NCBI GenBank assembly: GCA_903838705.1
Contig: CAILZL010000015.1
Coordinates: 1-64,000 of the forward strand
Direction of reading: 5' to 3'
DNA: 64,000 nucleotides
Source of the DNA: an uncultured Pseudomonadota bacterium
GTDB lineage: Bacteria; Pseudomonadota; Gammaproteobacteria; Steroidobacterales; Steroidobacteraceae
Shown: piece after piece, positions 34,773 through 44,183 of the stretch
How positions within the stretch are numbered: position 1 is the first letter of the stretch
How the letters are laid out: every line of letters begins with the position of its first letter
Notes under the pieces: generated by a model
Databases searched by the model: none
What the model was told of the DNA's origin: nothing
What the model saw: the letters and a program-made list of their open reading frames with translations, nothing else
Program-made: the position numbers and the translations under genes

Positions 34773-36254
34773 TCACATCAACACTACGTCATACTGATCC
34801 TGCTGGTACAGCGCTTCGGTTTGCAGACGGATGGGCTTGCCGGTATGCACTTCCAGCTCTGCCAGTGCTGCTGATTCTTCATCCAGCAGTCTCTCGATTA
34901 CATCCTGATGAGCCAGCACCATCAGCTCCTGAAAACTGAACTGCCGCGCCTGCCTCAATATTTCCCGGAAAATCTCATAACAGACCGTCTCGGTGGTTTT
35001 GACAAAGCCGCGCCCTTCGCAGGTGGGGCAGGATGTACACAGCATATGCTCCAGGCTTTCGCGGGTACGCTTGCGCGTCATCTCCACCAGACCCAGTGGT
35101 GATACAGATGAAATGCTGGTCTTGGCATGATCGCCCACCAGTGCTTTCTCCAGTGCATGCAGCACCTGGCGACGGTGTTCTTCTTCTTCCATATCGATAA
35201 AGTCGATGATGATGATGCCGCCCAGATTGCGCAGGCGCAGCTGTCTGGCAATGGCCACCGCTGCTTCAAGATTGGTGCGGAAGATGGTTTCTTCCAGCGT
35301 GCGGTGTCCGACATAGGCACCTGTGTTGACATCAATGGTGGTCATCGCTTCGGTCTGATCCAGCATCAAATAGCCACCGGACTTGAGCGGTACTTTGCGA
35401 TCCAGCGAGCTTTCTATCTCTTCTTCAACACCATAGAGATCAAAGATCGGCCGGTCGCCCTGAAATAATTCTATGCGCTCCGCCATCTCCGGCATGAAGG
35501 TGCCGGCAAACTCCAGCATGGCGTGATAAGTCTCTTCATGATCAACCCTGACTTTGGTCACGCCACTCAACACCACATCACGCAAAACCCGCACCTGCAA
35601 AGGCAGGTCCGCATGTACCAGTTGCCCCGGCTTGGCATATAGCGTCTTTTCGCTGAGCACACTCCATAGCTTTTGCAGGTACATCATGTCGGTACGCAGT
35701 GCCTCGATTTCGGCACCTTCAGCAGCAGTGCGCACAATGTAGCCACCGGCATCCTGCGGCTTGATGAAACTCATCATTCCATCGCGCAGACGATGCCGCT
35801 CCGCTTCATCTTCAATGCGTGATGAGACTCCGACACCGCGCCCTTTGGGCATGAAAACAAGATAGCGGGAAGGCACGGTAATAAAAGTGGTCAAGCGCGC
35901 ACCCTTGGTGCCGAGCGGATCTTTCAGCACCTGCACCAGGATGTCATTGCCTTCGGATACCAGCGCCTGAATATCGCCACTGCTTTCGTGTTTCTGGCCA
36001 CTGCCTTCTACATGCTCAGCGTCAGATGGCGTGACAATATCGGATGCATGCAGAAAGGCGGTGCGTTCCAGACCGATGTCAATAAACGCCGCCTGCATGC
36101 CCGGCAGAACGCGCGACACGCGCCCCTTGTAGATGTTGCTGATCAGGCCGCGCTTGTTGGCACGCTCGATATACAGCTCCTGCAATACACCCTCTTCCAC
36201 CTGCGCAGCGCGCACTTCGCGCGGACTGACATTGATCAGTACTTCAGCAGTCAT
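34773..36254 (-). CDS. rng: Ribonuclease G
   Basis: A 493-residue RNase E/G family endonuclease. The N-terminal S1 domain (about 35-125) has GLISNIYKGRVSRVLPGMQAAFIDIG. The catalytic part has TTIDVNTGAYVG and GGIIIIDFIDMEEEEHR, carrying the two metal-binding aspartates, and the zinc-link CTSCPTCEGRG is near residue 405. There is no long RNase E scaffold tail, and length equals E. coli RNase G (489). It matures 16S rRNA 5' ends. The start overlaps the maf stop by four bases. Confidence 0.95.
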   Translation of the reverse strand: MTAEVLINVSPREVRAAQVEEGVLQELYIERANKRGLISNIYKGRVSRVLPGMQAAFIDIGLERTAFLHASDIVTPSDAEHVEGSGQKHESSGDIQALVSEGNDILVQVLKDPLGTKGARLTTFITVPSRYLVFMPKGRGVGVSSRIEDEAERHRLRDGMMSFIKPQDAGGYIVRTAAEGAEIEALRTDMMYLQKLWSVLSEKTLYAKPGQLVHADLPLQVRVLRDVVLSGVTKVRVDHEETYHAMLEFAGTFMPEMAERIELFQGDRPIFDLYGVEEEIESSLDRKVPLKSGGYLMLDQTEAMTTIDVNTGAYVGHRTLEETIFRTNLEAAVAIARQLRLRNLGGIIIIDFIDMEEEEHRRQVLHALEKALVGDHAKTSISSVSPLGLVEMTRKRTRESLEHMLCTSCPTCEGRGFVKTTETVCYEIFREILRQARQFSFQELMVLAHQDVIERLLDEESAALAELEVHTGKPIRLQTEALYQQDQYDVVLM

Positions 36255-36886
36255 GCTGACTCTCCCTTATATGCTTCTTCGTCGATGGGTTCATCGGAAG
36301 CCTGCCGTAACGACCAGCCAAGTAATGACAGCAGCTGCGAGGTTTCGGCCAGCGGCAAACCCATCACACCCGAATAGCTGCCCCTGAGTTGAGTAATAAA
36401 TGTCGCAGCCAGTCCCTGTACTGCGTAGCCCCCGGCTTTATCCTGTGGTTCACCACTGTTCCAGTAGGCAAGGCATTCGGCAACTGACAGGGTGCGCATC
36501 GTGACTTCACTGACGCTCAGAGCATGCTGCAAGCCACCCGCGTGAAAAACAGCTACAGCGGTATAAACCTGATGGGTACGTCCAGACAGCTGCTGCAACA
36601 TGGCCACTCCATCAGCGCGATCATGCGGCTTGCCGAATATTTCATCCTCCAGCGCCACTGTGGTATCGGCAGCCAGCACCGGCCTGCGTTCCTCCGGATT
36701 GAGACGATCCCAGACACGCTGTGCCTTGGCACATGCCAGACGCACCACATATTCTGCCGGTGTCTCACCGGGCAAGCGGCTTTCATCAATATCGGGAATC
36801 AGAATCTGGTGTGGAACAAAAATCTGTCTCAGTAATGCGCTGCGGCGGGGCGAAGCTGAAGCAAGATAAATAGGTTGCATAGTCAT
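36251..36886 (-). CDS. maf: Maf-family nucleoside triphosphate pyrophosphatase (YhdE-like)
   Basis: A 211-residue Maf protein with SASPRRSALLRQI at the N-terminus, DIDESRLPGETPAEYVVRLA, LAADTTVALED and GYAVQGLAATFITQLRGSYSGVMGLPL. These match the YhdE type, which hydrolyses dTTP and UTP to monophosphates and limits incorporation of modified nucleotides. Coupled to rng by a four-base overlap, as in most gammaproteobacteria. The start is ATG 36886 or ATG 36880. Confidence 0.93.
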   Translation of the reverse strand: MTMQPIYLASASPRRSALLRQIFVPHQILIPDIDESRLPGETPAEYVVRLACAKAQRVWDRLNPEERRPVLAADTTVALEDEIFGKPHDRADGVAMLQQLSGRTHQVYTAVAVFHAGGLQHALSVSEVTMRTLSVAECLAYWNSGEPQDKAGGYAVQGLAATFITQLRGSYSGVMGLPLAETSQLLSLLGWSLRQASDEPIDEEAYKGESA

Positions 36887-36953
36887 GCCGCAAGCATACC
36901 GGAGGATCAGGCAATCTGGCGCCGGAATCCTCTCCCGGAATTGATCAGGCCGT

Positions 36954-37340
36954 TCATTCGATCAGGACATCTCTTATTACATCCGGCCGGCCCGGATCAT
37001 GGGCCTCAGTATTGAAGGCTGCGAGAAACATCGGCTGAGTGCCCTCATTACGGAACGCGTGCGACACGCCCGGTGGAAAGGTAAATCGCCATACTTCGGC
37101 TTCCGGTACAAGCTGCGTCATTACTTGTCCCGCCTCGCGATATCTCACCAGAGCCGGCCCGGAAATACTGCACACCTCTGTCCCTGCCACATGATAGTGA
37201 TTCCCTCGCACCGCCCCGGGAATTGAATACACCACATGGACGTTTCCATAGCCACCCAGTGCTGCCCCGTCCAGCGGCTCGAACACGTAGCCTCGCGCAT
37301 CACGTGCGCTACGCAGGATTTCAATAACGACGGCTGACAT
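36954..37340 (-). CDS. Cupin protein resembling sugar-epimerase/CapF cupins
   Basis: About 128 residues. A jelly-roll with the first cupin motif GAVRGNHYHVAGTEV (metal ligands His-x-His and Glu) and the second FPPGVSHAFRNEG. The pattern, including ARGYVFEPLD at the start, resembles the cupin domains of WxcM/CapF-type nucleotide-sugar enzymes, but no sugar-synthesis neighbours are present. I begin at ATG 37340, preceded by GAGAGA; the upstream extension is not homologue-like. Function unknown. Confidence 0.7.
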   Translation of the reverse strand: MSAVVIEILRSARDARGYVFEPLDGAALGGYGNVHVVYSIPGAVRGNHYHVAGTEVCSISGPALVRYREAGQVMTQLVPEAEVWRFTFPPGVSHAFRNEGTQPMFLAAFNTEAHDPGRPDVIRDVLIE

Positions 37341-37571
37341 GGCAATCTCTCTCAAGTAAAAAATAAAAGATATCACGCCCGGGTAGCAAACAGGCAGCAG
37401 TGACATCATGACTCAGCTGGCCGATCCTGGTTTATGCCCTGCATCGAACATGCAGGCAATCTTCGGGCAATAAACATAAAATCAGAGTCCTTCAGGTCAT
37501 GCTGGAAGGCTGATCGGTTATTCTCCTGTCTTTAGTAATTACACTCTTCATTCACACTGAGGTATCAATCA

Positions 37572-37904
37572 ATGCATGTAAAAAAACGGGAAGATGTACA
37601 GCCCTATGTCGCACCCAAGCACCACGGCATGACTGCATTCAGATTGCAGGGACAGGAAGCCACACCCACGCAAGGCATGTGGGTAGGTTATTCCATCTTC
37701 CTGCCCGGTGGCGGCGCAGAAACCAGTGCCAGCCCGATCGAAAAAGTCTATGTCGTACTGGAAGGCGAAATCACTGTTGTTACCAGGGACCGTACCGTCA
37801 CGTTAACTGCGATGGATTCCTGTCTGATCGAAGCCAATGAAGAGCGCAGTGTCGAAAACCGCGGCAAGGACGTTGCGAAAATGCTGGTGATTTCACCCAA
37901 GTGA
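37572..37904 (+). CDS. Small single-domain cupin lacking the metal histidines
   Basis: A 110-residue cupin. The first motif region reads FLPGGGAETSASPIEKVYVVLEGE; the usual His-x-His is replaced by non-ligand residues while the Glu and the Gly remain. It therefore probably does not bind a metal in the standard way. It stands alone between two minus-strand genes. Substrate unknown. Confidence 0.75.
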   Translation: MHVKKREDVQPYVAPKHHGMTAFRLQGQEATPTQGMWVGYSIFLPGGGAETSASPIEKVYVVLEGEITVVTRDRTVTLTAMDSCLIEANEERSVENRGKDVAKMLVISPK

Positions 37905-37935
37905 GCAACTGATACGCCGCTTGCAGCGTTAATTA

Positions 37936-39570
37936 CTACTCGGATTCATAGCTCGTCTCCAGCACACGATCGCGCGGATAGCGAACCGAGTAGTAATGAC
38001 GCAGTGTAGTGATCTGCTGTGGCTGGGCATCGAACTTCCACAGCATGACGCCAGCCTTGCCATTCAGATCACGGGTGGTTGGCTCAGTCGCCCCTTTCAG
38101 TATCTCCACCTTCACATCTGCATTCCGGCTCACCGGGATACGATCAATGACCTCTACCGGAATGACGGCAGGGTGATAACTGGTGATCTCGAATCTCTGC
38201 CTGGTTTCTCTGGTGACCAGCTTGCTCAGAACGCCGGTCTCGCTGGATTTTGCTGTTTCATCACGTACCGCAACCTTGATGCGTTCATCCACACCGAATG
38301 GCATACGCACTTCCGCACCCGGCAGGAATGCCTGTGTAGGTGCCTCACCAACAAAGGCCCCATCACGATATAACTGCAACTGACCTGCTTCAATTGGCGT
38401 ATCACGTTCGTATTTGAAGGTGGCTTCCAGATGCGCACGCCGGCTTTCGCCGGGCATGACGCGCGCAATGATATTGGTATCGAATGATTCATCTGAAATC
38501 GGGTACATGCGCATCTGACGATCAGCATTCAGACTTACACGCGCAGGCACCTGATATTCAACCAGATACTGCGTTGCGCTCACGCTGGCGACTTGCTTGT
38601 TCTCCACCACCGCAAGCTCTTCCATAATTGGTGCATTTGCCATCGCCACGCCTACCTGAGGCATCTCCATGCTCCTTCGCACCATGGGCTGAGGTGACTG
38701 TGGCAGCTGCAAATCGAGAAACTCAGCTGCAACAATCGGTGTGCTCACATCATCTTCCGGCTGTGCCGTAGTCAGCGTCAGCTTCACATTGTTCCAGTCT
38801 TCGCCACTGCCCTGCTGCACCTGTCCCTGTCGTTCCAGAGTGAGTTTTTTCCTGCTGGTATCCAGTCTTGCCTGATATACCCAGCCCCAGGCTGCATCGT
38901 TGATGCGATACGTCAGGGTGACCGGCACTGTCACTGCAGCGCTGACATCCATGGCTGCCGTGACTTCCGTGGTCTGTCTGCGCTGCGTAGCGACCTTGGC
39001 AAGCTCGGCCTTGAGCGTTTCAATTTCAGTATCCAGCTTGCGCTGGCGCAACCTGGCATCGCGGACCTTGTTGCGGGCTGTCGTAGCACTTGACCCTATC
39101 GTGCCCAGCACTGTCACCAGATTGGCACTACTCACAGCACTGTTGCTGTTTCCGGTTCCCGCAGGATTGGCAGCCAGCGAGTCAAGCAACTTCAATTGTG
39201 TCTGTGCCGTATCAATTTCATCCTGTATGACAGCACGCTGATCTGTTTTTGATTCCAGCTGGCCACGCAGTTCCCGCTCCTTGCTGGTCACGAACTGCCC
39301 TTCATTTACAGTCGTCACTTCAATGCTGCCCAGCCGCACTGCGTTCGAGCCGACCTCAACCCGCAACAGGCGACTATCCAGTCCCGCAGGCAGTTCACGC
39401 ACGATGAGTCGATGTGATCCGGCCGGCATGGTGACCGATCCAGTACGCGTCACCATCGCACCCTGTACATACACAGTGACCTGATCAATCCGCAGCTCAG
39501 CGGGAATGTCTGCTGCCCAGACTGAACCAGAGACTATGGCGAGCAACAGCAATGTATGACTAAAACGCAT
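37936..39570 (-). CDS. Secreted DUF4139/MuiA-type protein
   Basis: About 544 residues with a cleavable signal peptide (MRFSHTLLLLAIVSGSVWA-A). The N-terminal DUF4140 domain (IDQVTVYVQGAMVTRTG) leads into a coiled-coil section with RDARLRQRKLDTEIETLKAELAKVATQRRQ. The C-terminal DUF4139 domain contains TYRINDAAWGWVYQARLD and ends LRHYYSVRYPRDR. This is the layout of mucoidy inhibitor A family proteins, whose role is unclear. ATG 39570 follows GGA by eight bases; the ORF open from 39597 lacks a signal for the first nine residues. Monocistronic. Confidence 0.85.
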   Translation of the reverse strand: MRFSHTLLLLAIVSGSVWAADIPAELRIDQVTVYVQGAMVTRTGSVTMPAGSHRLIVRELPAGLDSRLLRVEVGSNAVRLGSIEVTTVNEGQFVTSKERELRGQLESKTDQRAVIQDEIDTAQTQLKLLDSLAANPAGTGNSNSAVSSANLVTVLGTIGSSATTARNKVRDARLRQRKLDTEIETLKAELAKVATQRRQTTEVTAAMDVSAAVTVPVTLTYRINDAAWGWVYQARLDTSRKKLTLERQGQVQQGSGEDWNNVKLTLTTAQPEDDVSTPIVAAEFLDLQLPQSPQPMVRRSMEMPQVGVAMANAPIMEELAVVENKQVASVSATQYLVEYQVPARVSLNADRQMRMYPISDESFDTNIIARVMPGESRRAHLEATFKYERDTPIEAGQLQLYRDGAFVGEAPTQAFLPGAEVRMPFGVDERIKVAVRDETAKSSETGVLSKLVTRETRQRFEITSYHPAVIPVEVIDRIPVSRNADVKVEILKGATEPTTRDLNGKAGVMLWKFDAQPQQITTLRHYYSVRYPRDRVLETSYESE

Positions 39571-39642
39571 GGAAGTTTCCGTGAAATGACTGGTCACCCG
39601 GCAATTAACCTAGCAGAGCACACATGACAATGCACCCTGCAA

Positions 39643-40110
39643 TCAGGCTCGATGGTAGGGATGCCCCTTGATCACCATCACTGCGCGATACAGCGCCTCG
39701 GCAACAATCACTCTGACCAGTGCATGCGGCAGAGTCAGTGGTGAAAGCGACCAGCGCAGATCTGCCCGCGCATCGACGGCACCTGCCAGACCTTCCGGTC
39801 CGCCGATACAAAAGGCCACATTCCGTCCATCACGTGCACGTGCCTCAAGAAACTGCGCAAGCTGTCCGGTACTGAGTGCCTTGCCGCCCACCTGCAATGC
39901 GACGACGTATGGATTGTGGGTCATTGCCGCCAGCATGCGTTCACCTTCCTTTTCAGTGGCACGTACTGTGTCGCCACCACTACGCTGGCCTAACGGGATT
40001 TCTACCAGCTCCAGTCTGTAATCCGGTCCCAGTCGTTTTGCATAGTCATCATAACCCGCGTCCACCCAGGCAGGCATACGTGTACCGGCGGCGATCAGGC
40101 GAAGATTCAT
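39643..40110 (-). CDS. rlmH: 23S rRNA pseudouridine-1915 N3-methyltransferase
   Basis: A 155-residue SPOUT methyltransferase, ending with the trefoil-knot motifs FCIGGPEGLAGAVDARADLRWSLSPLTLPHALVRVIVAEALYRA. Length equals E. coli RlmH (155). It methylates m3-pseudouridine 1915 in helix 69 of the large subunit. Third in nadD-rsfS-rlmH. Confidence 0.96.
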   Translation of the reverse strand: MNLRLIAAGTRMPAWVDAGYDDYAKRLGPDYRLELVEIPLGQRSGGDTVRATEKEGERMLAAMTHNPYVVALQVGGKALSTGQLAQFLEARARDGRNVAFCIGGPEGLAGAVDARADLRWSLSPLTLPHALVRVIVAEALYRAVMVIKGHPYHRA

Positions 40111-40161
40111 GAATCAGCCAGTTCCCGTCTCTCATGCATTTACTGCACAGAGACACTGTTA

Positions 40162-40695
40162 CTACGCTTTGGTGCCGTCGGGGCGTGTGGCACTGACATC
40201 CCACAAACTTTCCAGCCGGTAGAACTCGCGCACACGGGGCAGCATGACATGCACAATGACATCGGTCAGATCGACCAGAGCCCACTCACCATCACGCTCG
40301 CCTTCCGTACCCATGGCACGAAAGCCGGCCTTCTTCGCGTCCTGCACAACGCGCTCGGCAATTGACTTCACATGCCGGTCCGAATTTCCGCTGGCAATGA
40401 TCATGGTGTCTGCTACATCAGTCAGACCACGCACATCCAGCACGGTAACATTAACTGCCTTCATGTCGGCCAGTGCGGCCTCTACTACTTTCACCAATGG
40501 CGTTTTGGCACTGGCGGGGCGCTGTACGGCTGCACGGCGGGTAGCGACCTTTTTGGCTGCGGATTTTTTGGCAGGCACCTTGCGAACTGCTTTTTTGACC
40601 GCCTTTTTCCCCGCTGTCTTTGCTGCTGACTTTTTAGCAGCACGCGGTCTGGTTACCTGTTTTGTCTTGGTGGATTTCTTCTTGGCAGTCGCCAT
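40162..40695 (-). CDS. rsfS: Ribosome silencing factor RsfS with histone-H1-like N-terminal tail
   Basis: A 177-residue protein. Residues about 65-177 are the RsfS/DUF143 domain (VVEAALADMKAVNVTVLDVRGLTDVADTMIIASGNSDRHVKSIAERV, then GEWALVDLTDVIVHVMLPRVREFYRLESLW). This binds ribosomal protein L14 and blocks subunit joining in starvation. Residues 1-64 are an added Lys/Ala/Arg-rich tail with AAKK and KKxAxK repeats, absent from E. coli RsfS (105 residues). The tail looks like those of histone-H1-like proteins and may bind rRNA or DNA. Sits between nadD and rlmH as usual. Confidence 0.92.
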   Translation of the reverse strand: MATAKKKSTKTKQVTRPRAAKKSAAKTAGKKAVKKAVRKVPAKKSAAKKVATRRAAVQRPASAKTPLVKVVEAALADMKAVNVTVLDVRGLTDVADTMIIASGNSDRHVKSIAERVVQDAKKAGFRAMGTEGERDGEWALVDLTDVIVHVMLPRVREFYRLESLWDVSATRPDGTKA

Positions 40696-40728
40696 GCTGT
40701 CCTCGGTGTAATACCAGTTGTGTGCGAA

Positions 40729-41370
40729 TTATTTAGTGCGTGTATAGCACGCGGATTGCTGAATCAGATCGCGCACTGCATCGGGCATCAGGTAACGCGG
40801 ATCACGGCCTGAGGCAATCAGATTACGTACTTCAGTGGAAGAAATTTCCAGCTGCGTCACCGCATGAATAAAGATGCGACCGGCCTTGGCTTCATGCAGA
40901 TCATCGACACGACCGGTACCGCCATCCACCAGCAACTCGCCCAATGGTCCCATGGTCGGCGCGCGCCAGCCCGGACGATGCGCCACCACCAGATGCGCCA
41001 GCTTGAGTATGTCCTGCCAGCGATGCCACTTGGGCAAACCGAGGAAGGCGTCCATTCCCAGGATCAGACATAGCGAACGATCGGGCATCTCTGCACGCAA
41101 TTCGGCCAGCGTATCCACGGAATAGGAAGGGCCGGCACGCCGCAGTTCACGATCATCTACATTGAAGCCGGGCTGCTGACCGATGGCTGCCCTGACCATT
41201 TTCAGACGCTGTTCCGGGCTGGCGATAGTGACGTCACGATGCGGCGGATCACCGGCCGGCATGAATCGCACTTCGCTCAGGCGCAGGGCTTGCAACAATT
41301 CAAATGCGCTGCGCAGGTGACCATAGTGAATCGGGTCAAAAGTGCCGCCAAATATTCCAATCGGGTGCAT
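40729..41370 (-). CDS. nadD: Nicotinate-nucleotide adenylyltransferase
   Basis: A 213-residue NadD. IGIFGGTFDPIHYGHLRSA is the nucleotidyltransferase HxGH motif, followed by FMPAGDPPHR, LCLILGMDAFLGLPKWHRWQDIL and the C-terminal ISSTEVRNLIASGRDPRYLMPDAV. It adenylates nicotinate mononucleotide in NAD synthesis. Leads nadD-rsfS-rlmH, 104 bases after holA. Confidence 0.95.
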   Translation of the reverse strand: MHPIGIFGGTFDPIHYGHLRSAFELLQALRLSEVRFMPAGDPPHRDVTIASPEQRLKMVRAAIGQQPGFNVDDRELRRAGPSYSVDTLAELRAEMPDRSLCLILGMDAFLGLPKWHRWQDILKLAHLVVAHRPGWRAPTMGPLGELLVDGGTGRVDDLHEAKAGRIFIHAVTQLEISSTEVRNLIASGRDPRYLMPDAVRDLIQQSACYTRTK

Positions 41371-41474
41371 TGAGTCCTGTTATCAAAAAGACGAAAGCGC
41401 CTAGTGTAAGAAAACTAGCGAGCCCGTGTCGCTAACATTTGTGATCCGGCCCCTGAAAACTCAAGCCAGTGCAC

Positions 41475-42503
41475 TCAGGCCAGCCGGGGCCGCGCCAGCC
41501 GCACCCCTGACAAACGCGCCACCAGTCCGCGCAGCTCAAGCCACGGATCGCGTCGAATTGCGCCTTTGATCGCCGCATCCGCCTGCGCTGCATCCACCAG
41601 CATGGCACGCAGCGGCGTCAGTTTCAGACGTGACAGCGCCTGCTTCATGGCTGCGTGACGGGGCCGCCAAGCGCCCGAGGCCTGTATCGCGGCATCCACG
41701 GTCTGACCACGACTGATGCCGAATGCAGCGCGCGACAATGCCTGCAGGTCTTTATGCAGCCCCCACAGTATCAGGGTGCTGGCTATGCCTTCTTCCTTAA
41801 GACCTTCAAGAATGTGCAGGGCGCGCGATGCCTGACCCTGCATGGCTGCGATGCCCAGCTGCAACACGTCATAGCGTGCGCTGTCGGCCACTGCATCCAT
41901 GATGTTCTCGACCGTGAGAGTCGTTGCCGTATACAGCAACGCCAGCTTGTCGATTTCCTGTTGAGCGGCAAGCAGATTGCCTTCCACCCGTTCGGCAATC
42001 AGCGCAGCCACGCCTGACTCGGCCGGCAAACCCGCACGCTGCAGACGACGCTCAATCCAGGCAGGCAACTGCACCATGTCAACCGGCCAGACCTGCACCA
42101 CCCAGCCATGCTTCTCAATTGACGACACCCACTTGGTGGACAGGGAACGGGGATCGAGCTTGTCTGCAATCACCATGAGCAGAATGTCAGGCACCCCCTG
42201 TGCGGCAAGGTCGGTCAGCACTTCGCTGCCCTCATTACCGGGTCCGGTGCCGCCCAGTCGCACTTCAATCAGCCGTTGCTCGGCGAACAGGGACATTGCC
42301 TGTGTCGAGGCGCGCAACTCCTGCCAGTCAAAACCACGCTCGACATGGAAGACCTGCCGTTCGCTGAAGCCACGTTCTCGCGCAGCAGCACGTACAGCGT
42401 CGCATGCCTCGCCGAGCAGCAGCGGCTCGTCACCCGTCATCAGACAGATGGTAGGCAAACCCCGCTTGATTTGTGCAGAGAGATTGTCGGAATTGAATTT
42501 CAT
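41475..42503 (-). CDS. holA: DNA polymerase III delta subunit
   Basis: A 342-residue clamp-loader delta subunit, with the N-terminal LPTICLMTGDEPLLLGEACDAVRAAARE typical of HolA, the AAA-like middle (LIEVRLGGTGPGNEGSEVL) and the helical C-terminal domain. It opens the beta clamp. In E. coli holA follows lptE directly; here about 3.6 kb separate them. Confidence 0.93.
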   Translation of the reverse strand: MKFNSDNLSAQIKRGLPTICLMTGDEPLLLGEACDAVRAAARERGFSERQVFHVERGFDWQELRASTQAMSLFAEQRLIEVRLGGTGPGNEGSEVLTDLAAQGVPDILLMVIADKLDPRSLSTKWVSSIEKHGWVVQVWPVDMVQLPAWIERRLQRAGLPAESGVAALIAERVEGNLLAAQQEIDKLALLYTATTLTVENIMDAVADSARYDVLQLGIAAMQGQASRALHILEGLKEEGIASTLILWGLHKDLQALSRAAFGISRGQTVDAAIQASGAWRPRHAAMKQALSRLKLTPLRAMLVDAAQADAAIKGAIRRDPWLELRGLVARLSGVRLARPRLA

Positions 42504-42623
42504 CGCACGACCGGAATGATCAGACGCTCATCATACCGGTCGTGACCGGCGCATACCACGCCTCACCCGCCTGCTTTCATCGCTACACTAGGCAGCACCC
42601 TTAGCGATTGACAACAAATCACC

Positions 42624-43577
42624 ATGCCCAGCCCTTTACGTACGCTTTACCCCGCGATTGAACCTTACGAATCCGGCTATCTGCGCGTTTCCCCAGTTCA
42701 CGAAATCTACTGGGAGCAAAGCGGTAATCCCAACGGCAAGCCCGCCCTGTTCGTCCATGGTGGACCAGGTGCCGGAGCGGGCACGCAATCACGTCGCTTC
42801 TTTGATCCACAGGCGTATCGCATCATTGTGTTTGATCAGCGTGGCTGCGGCCGTAGTCGCCCTGTGGCGAGTCTTGAGGACAACACTACCTGGCATCTGG
42901 TCAGTGACATGGAGGCATTGCGTACTCATTTGCAGATCGATAAGTGGCTGGTGTTCGGCGGTTCATGGGGCTCCACACTGGCACTGGCATATGCACAGAC
43001 GCATCCTGAGCGAGTCTCAGAAATGGTATTGCGCGGTATATTCCTGCTACGCCATTGGGAGCTGCAATGGTTCTATCAACAAGGAGCGAGCGCACTCTAC
43101 CCGGACCGATACGCGCAATATGTTGCGGCCATCCCAGAAGAAGAGCGGCACGACCTGATCGGTGCCTTTTATACACGCCTGACCAGCAGTAATTACAACG
43201 AACAACTGGCCGCAGCTAAAGCCTGGGCCATCTGGGAAGCTGCAACCAGCTTCCTGATAGCCAACGAAGCCAATATCAACAACTGGGGAGAACCTGACTT
43301 CGCCATCGCCGTATCGCGCATCGAGTGCCACTATTTCATCAACAAGGGATTCTTTGACAGCGAAGACCATCTGTTGAAAAACATGAATCGTATCCGTCAT
43401 ATCCCCGGCGTGATCGTACAGGGTCGTTACGATGTAGTCTGTCCCATGCAAAGTGCCTGGGAATTACATCAGCGATGGCCGGAAGCACAGTTTCATGTCA
43501 CGCCAGATGCAGGTCATTCAGCCTATGAACCGGGCAATACCGATGCGTTGATTGGTGCGACGGATGGATTCAGATAG
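42624..43577 (+). CDS. pip: Prolyl iminopeptidase
   Basis: A 317-residue alpha/beta hydrolase (S33). It begins TLYPAIEPYESGYLRVSPVHEIYWEQSGNP, typical of proline iminopeptidases. The oxyanion motif HGGPGAG, the nucleophile GGSWGSTLALAYAQTHP, the Asp in GRYDVVCPM and the His in DAGHSAYEPG complete the triad. It cleaves N-terminal proline from peptides in the cytoplasm. Divergent from holA; the block it starts separates holA from lptE. Confidence 0.93.
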   Translation: MPSPLRTLYPAIEPYESGYLRVSPVHEIYWEQSGNPNGKPALFVHGGPGAGAGTQSRRFFDPQAYRIIVFDQRGCGRSRPVASLEDNTTWHLVSDMEALRTHLQIDKWLVFGGSWGSTLALAYAQTHPERVSEMVLRGIFLLRHWELQWFYQQGASALYPDRYAQYVAAIPEEERHDLIGAFYTRLTSSNYNEQLAAAKAWAIWEAATSFLIANEANINNWGEPDFAIAVSRIECHYFINKGFFDSEDHLLKNMNRIRHIPGVIVQGRYDVVCPMQSAWELHQRWPEAQFHVTPDAGHSAYEPGNTDALIGATDGFR

Positions 43578-43658
43578 TAACGAGATGAATATAGGCAATA
43601 GCAATTAATCGCACCGAAGCAGCATCGTGCCACTCCAGTGCAATCATGCAGGCCTTGC

Positions 43659-43991
43659 TCAACTATTGGGGATGGCGCCACCAGGCGTCATCTTGTCCAC
43701 CGCCTGAGGCAATATCTGCGCAAGCTTCTGTGCAAGATCCTGTGGATTGAGCCCGAATTTGGCTGCCAATTGAGTAACGGTAGTGCTACCCAGCACCTGG
43801 TGAATCTGATCCGCATTCACCGGCAGATTGGCACCTGTGCCCACCCATGATTGAACAACATGCCCAAGTCCTTGCTGCTCGAATTGCGCAACCAGTCCGG
43901 ACACACCGCCATGACGCTCAATCACCCCGCTCACCAGCGAGGTGAGCTCAGCACCTACAACACCACCTAAAATACCATCGAGAAATCCCAT
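43659..43991 (-). CDS. YidB-like DUF937 protein
   Basis: A 110-residue protein beginning MGFLDGILGGVVG, with GGVSGLVAQFEQQGLGHVVQSWVGTGANLPVNADQIHQVLG and LAAKFGLNPQDLAQKLAQILPQAVDKMTPGG. This is the DUF937/YidB pattern. Function is unknown, although the family is widespread. AGGAGG just upstream fixes the start at 43991; a longer upstream frame is excluded. Confidence 0.88.
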   Translation of the reverse strand: MGFLDGILGGVVGAELTSLVSGVIERHGGVSGLVAQFEQQGLGHVVQSWVGTGANLPVNADQIHQVLGSTTVTQLAAKFGLNPQDLAQKLAQILPQAVDKMTPGGAIPNS

Positions 43992-44183
43992 AGCTCCTCC
44001 TGTATGGTAAAAACAAACTTGAAGTGCAAGCATAAGCCCGCCACATCAGAGATACCAGAATCTTCAACACTCAAACGAATCATCACTAGACATTAAAAAT
44101 CTCGCTCTCTACTTACGATCACGTAATCAATAGGTAATAGACCGAATGTACCTGCATAGGCGACCAGACAACACTTGTCGCCC

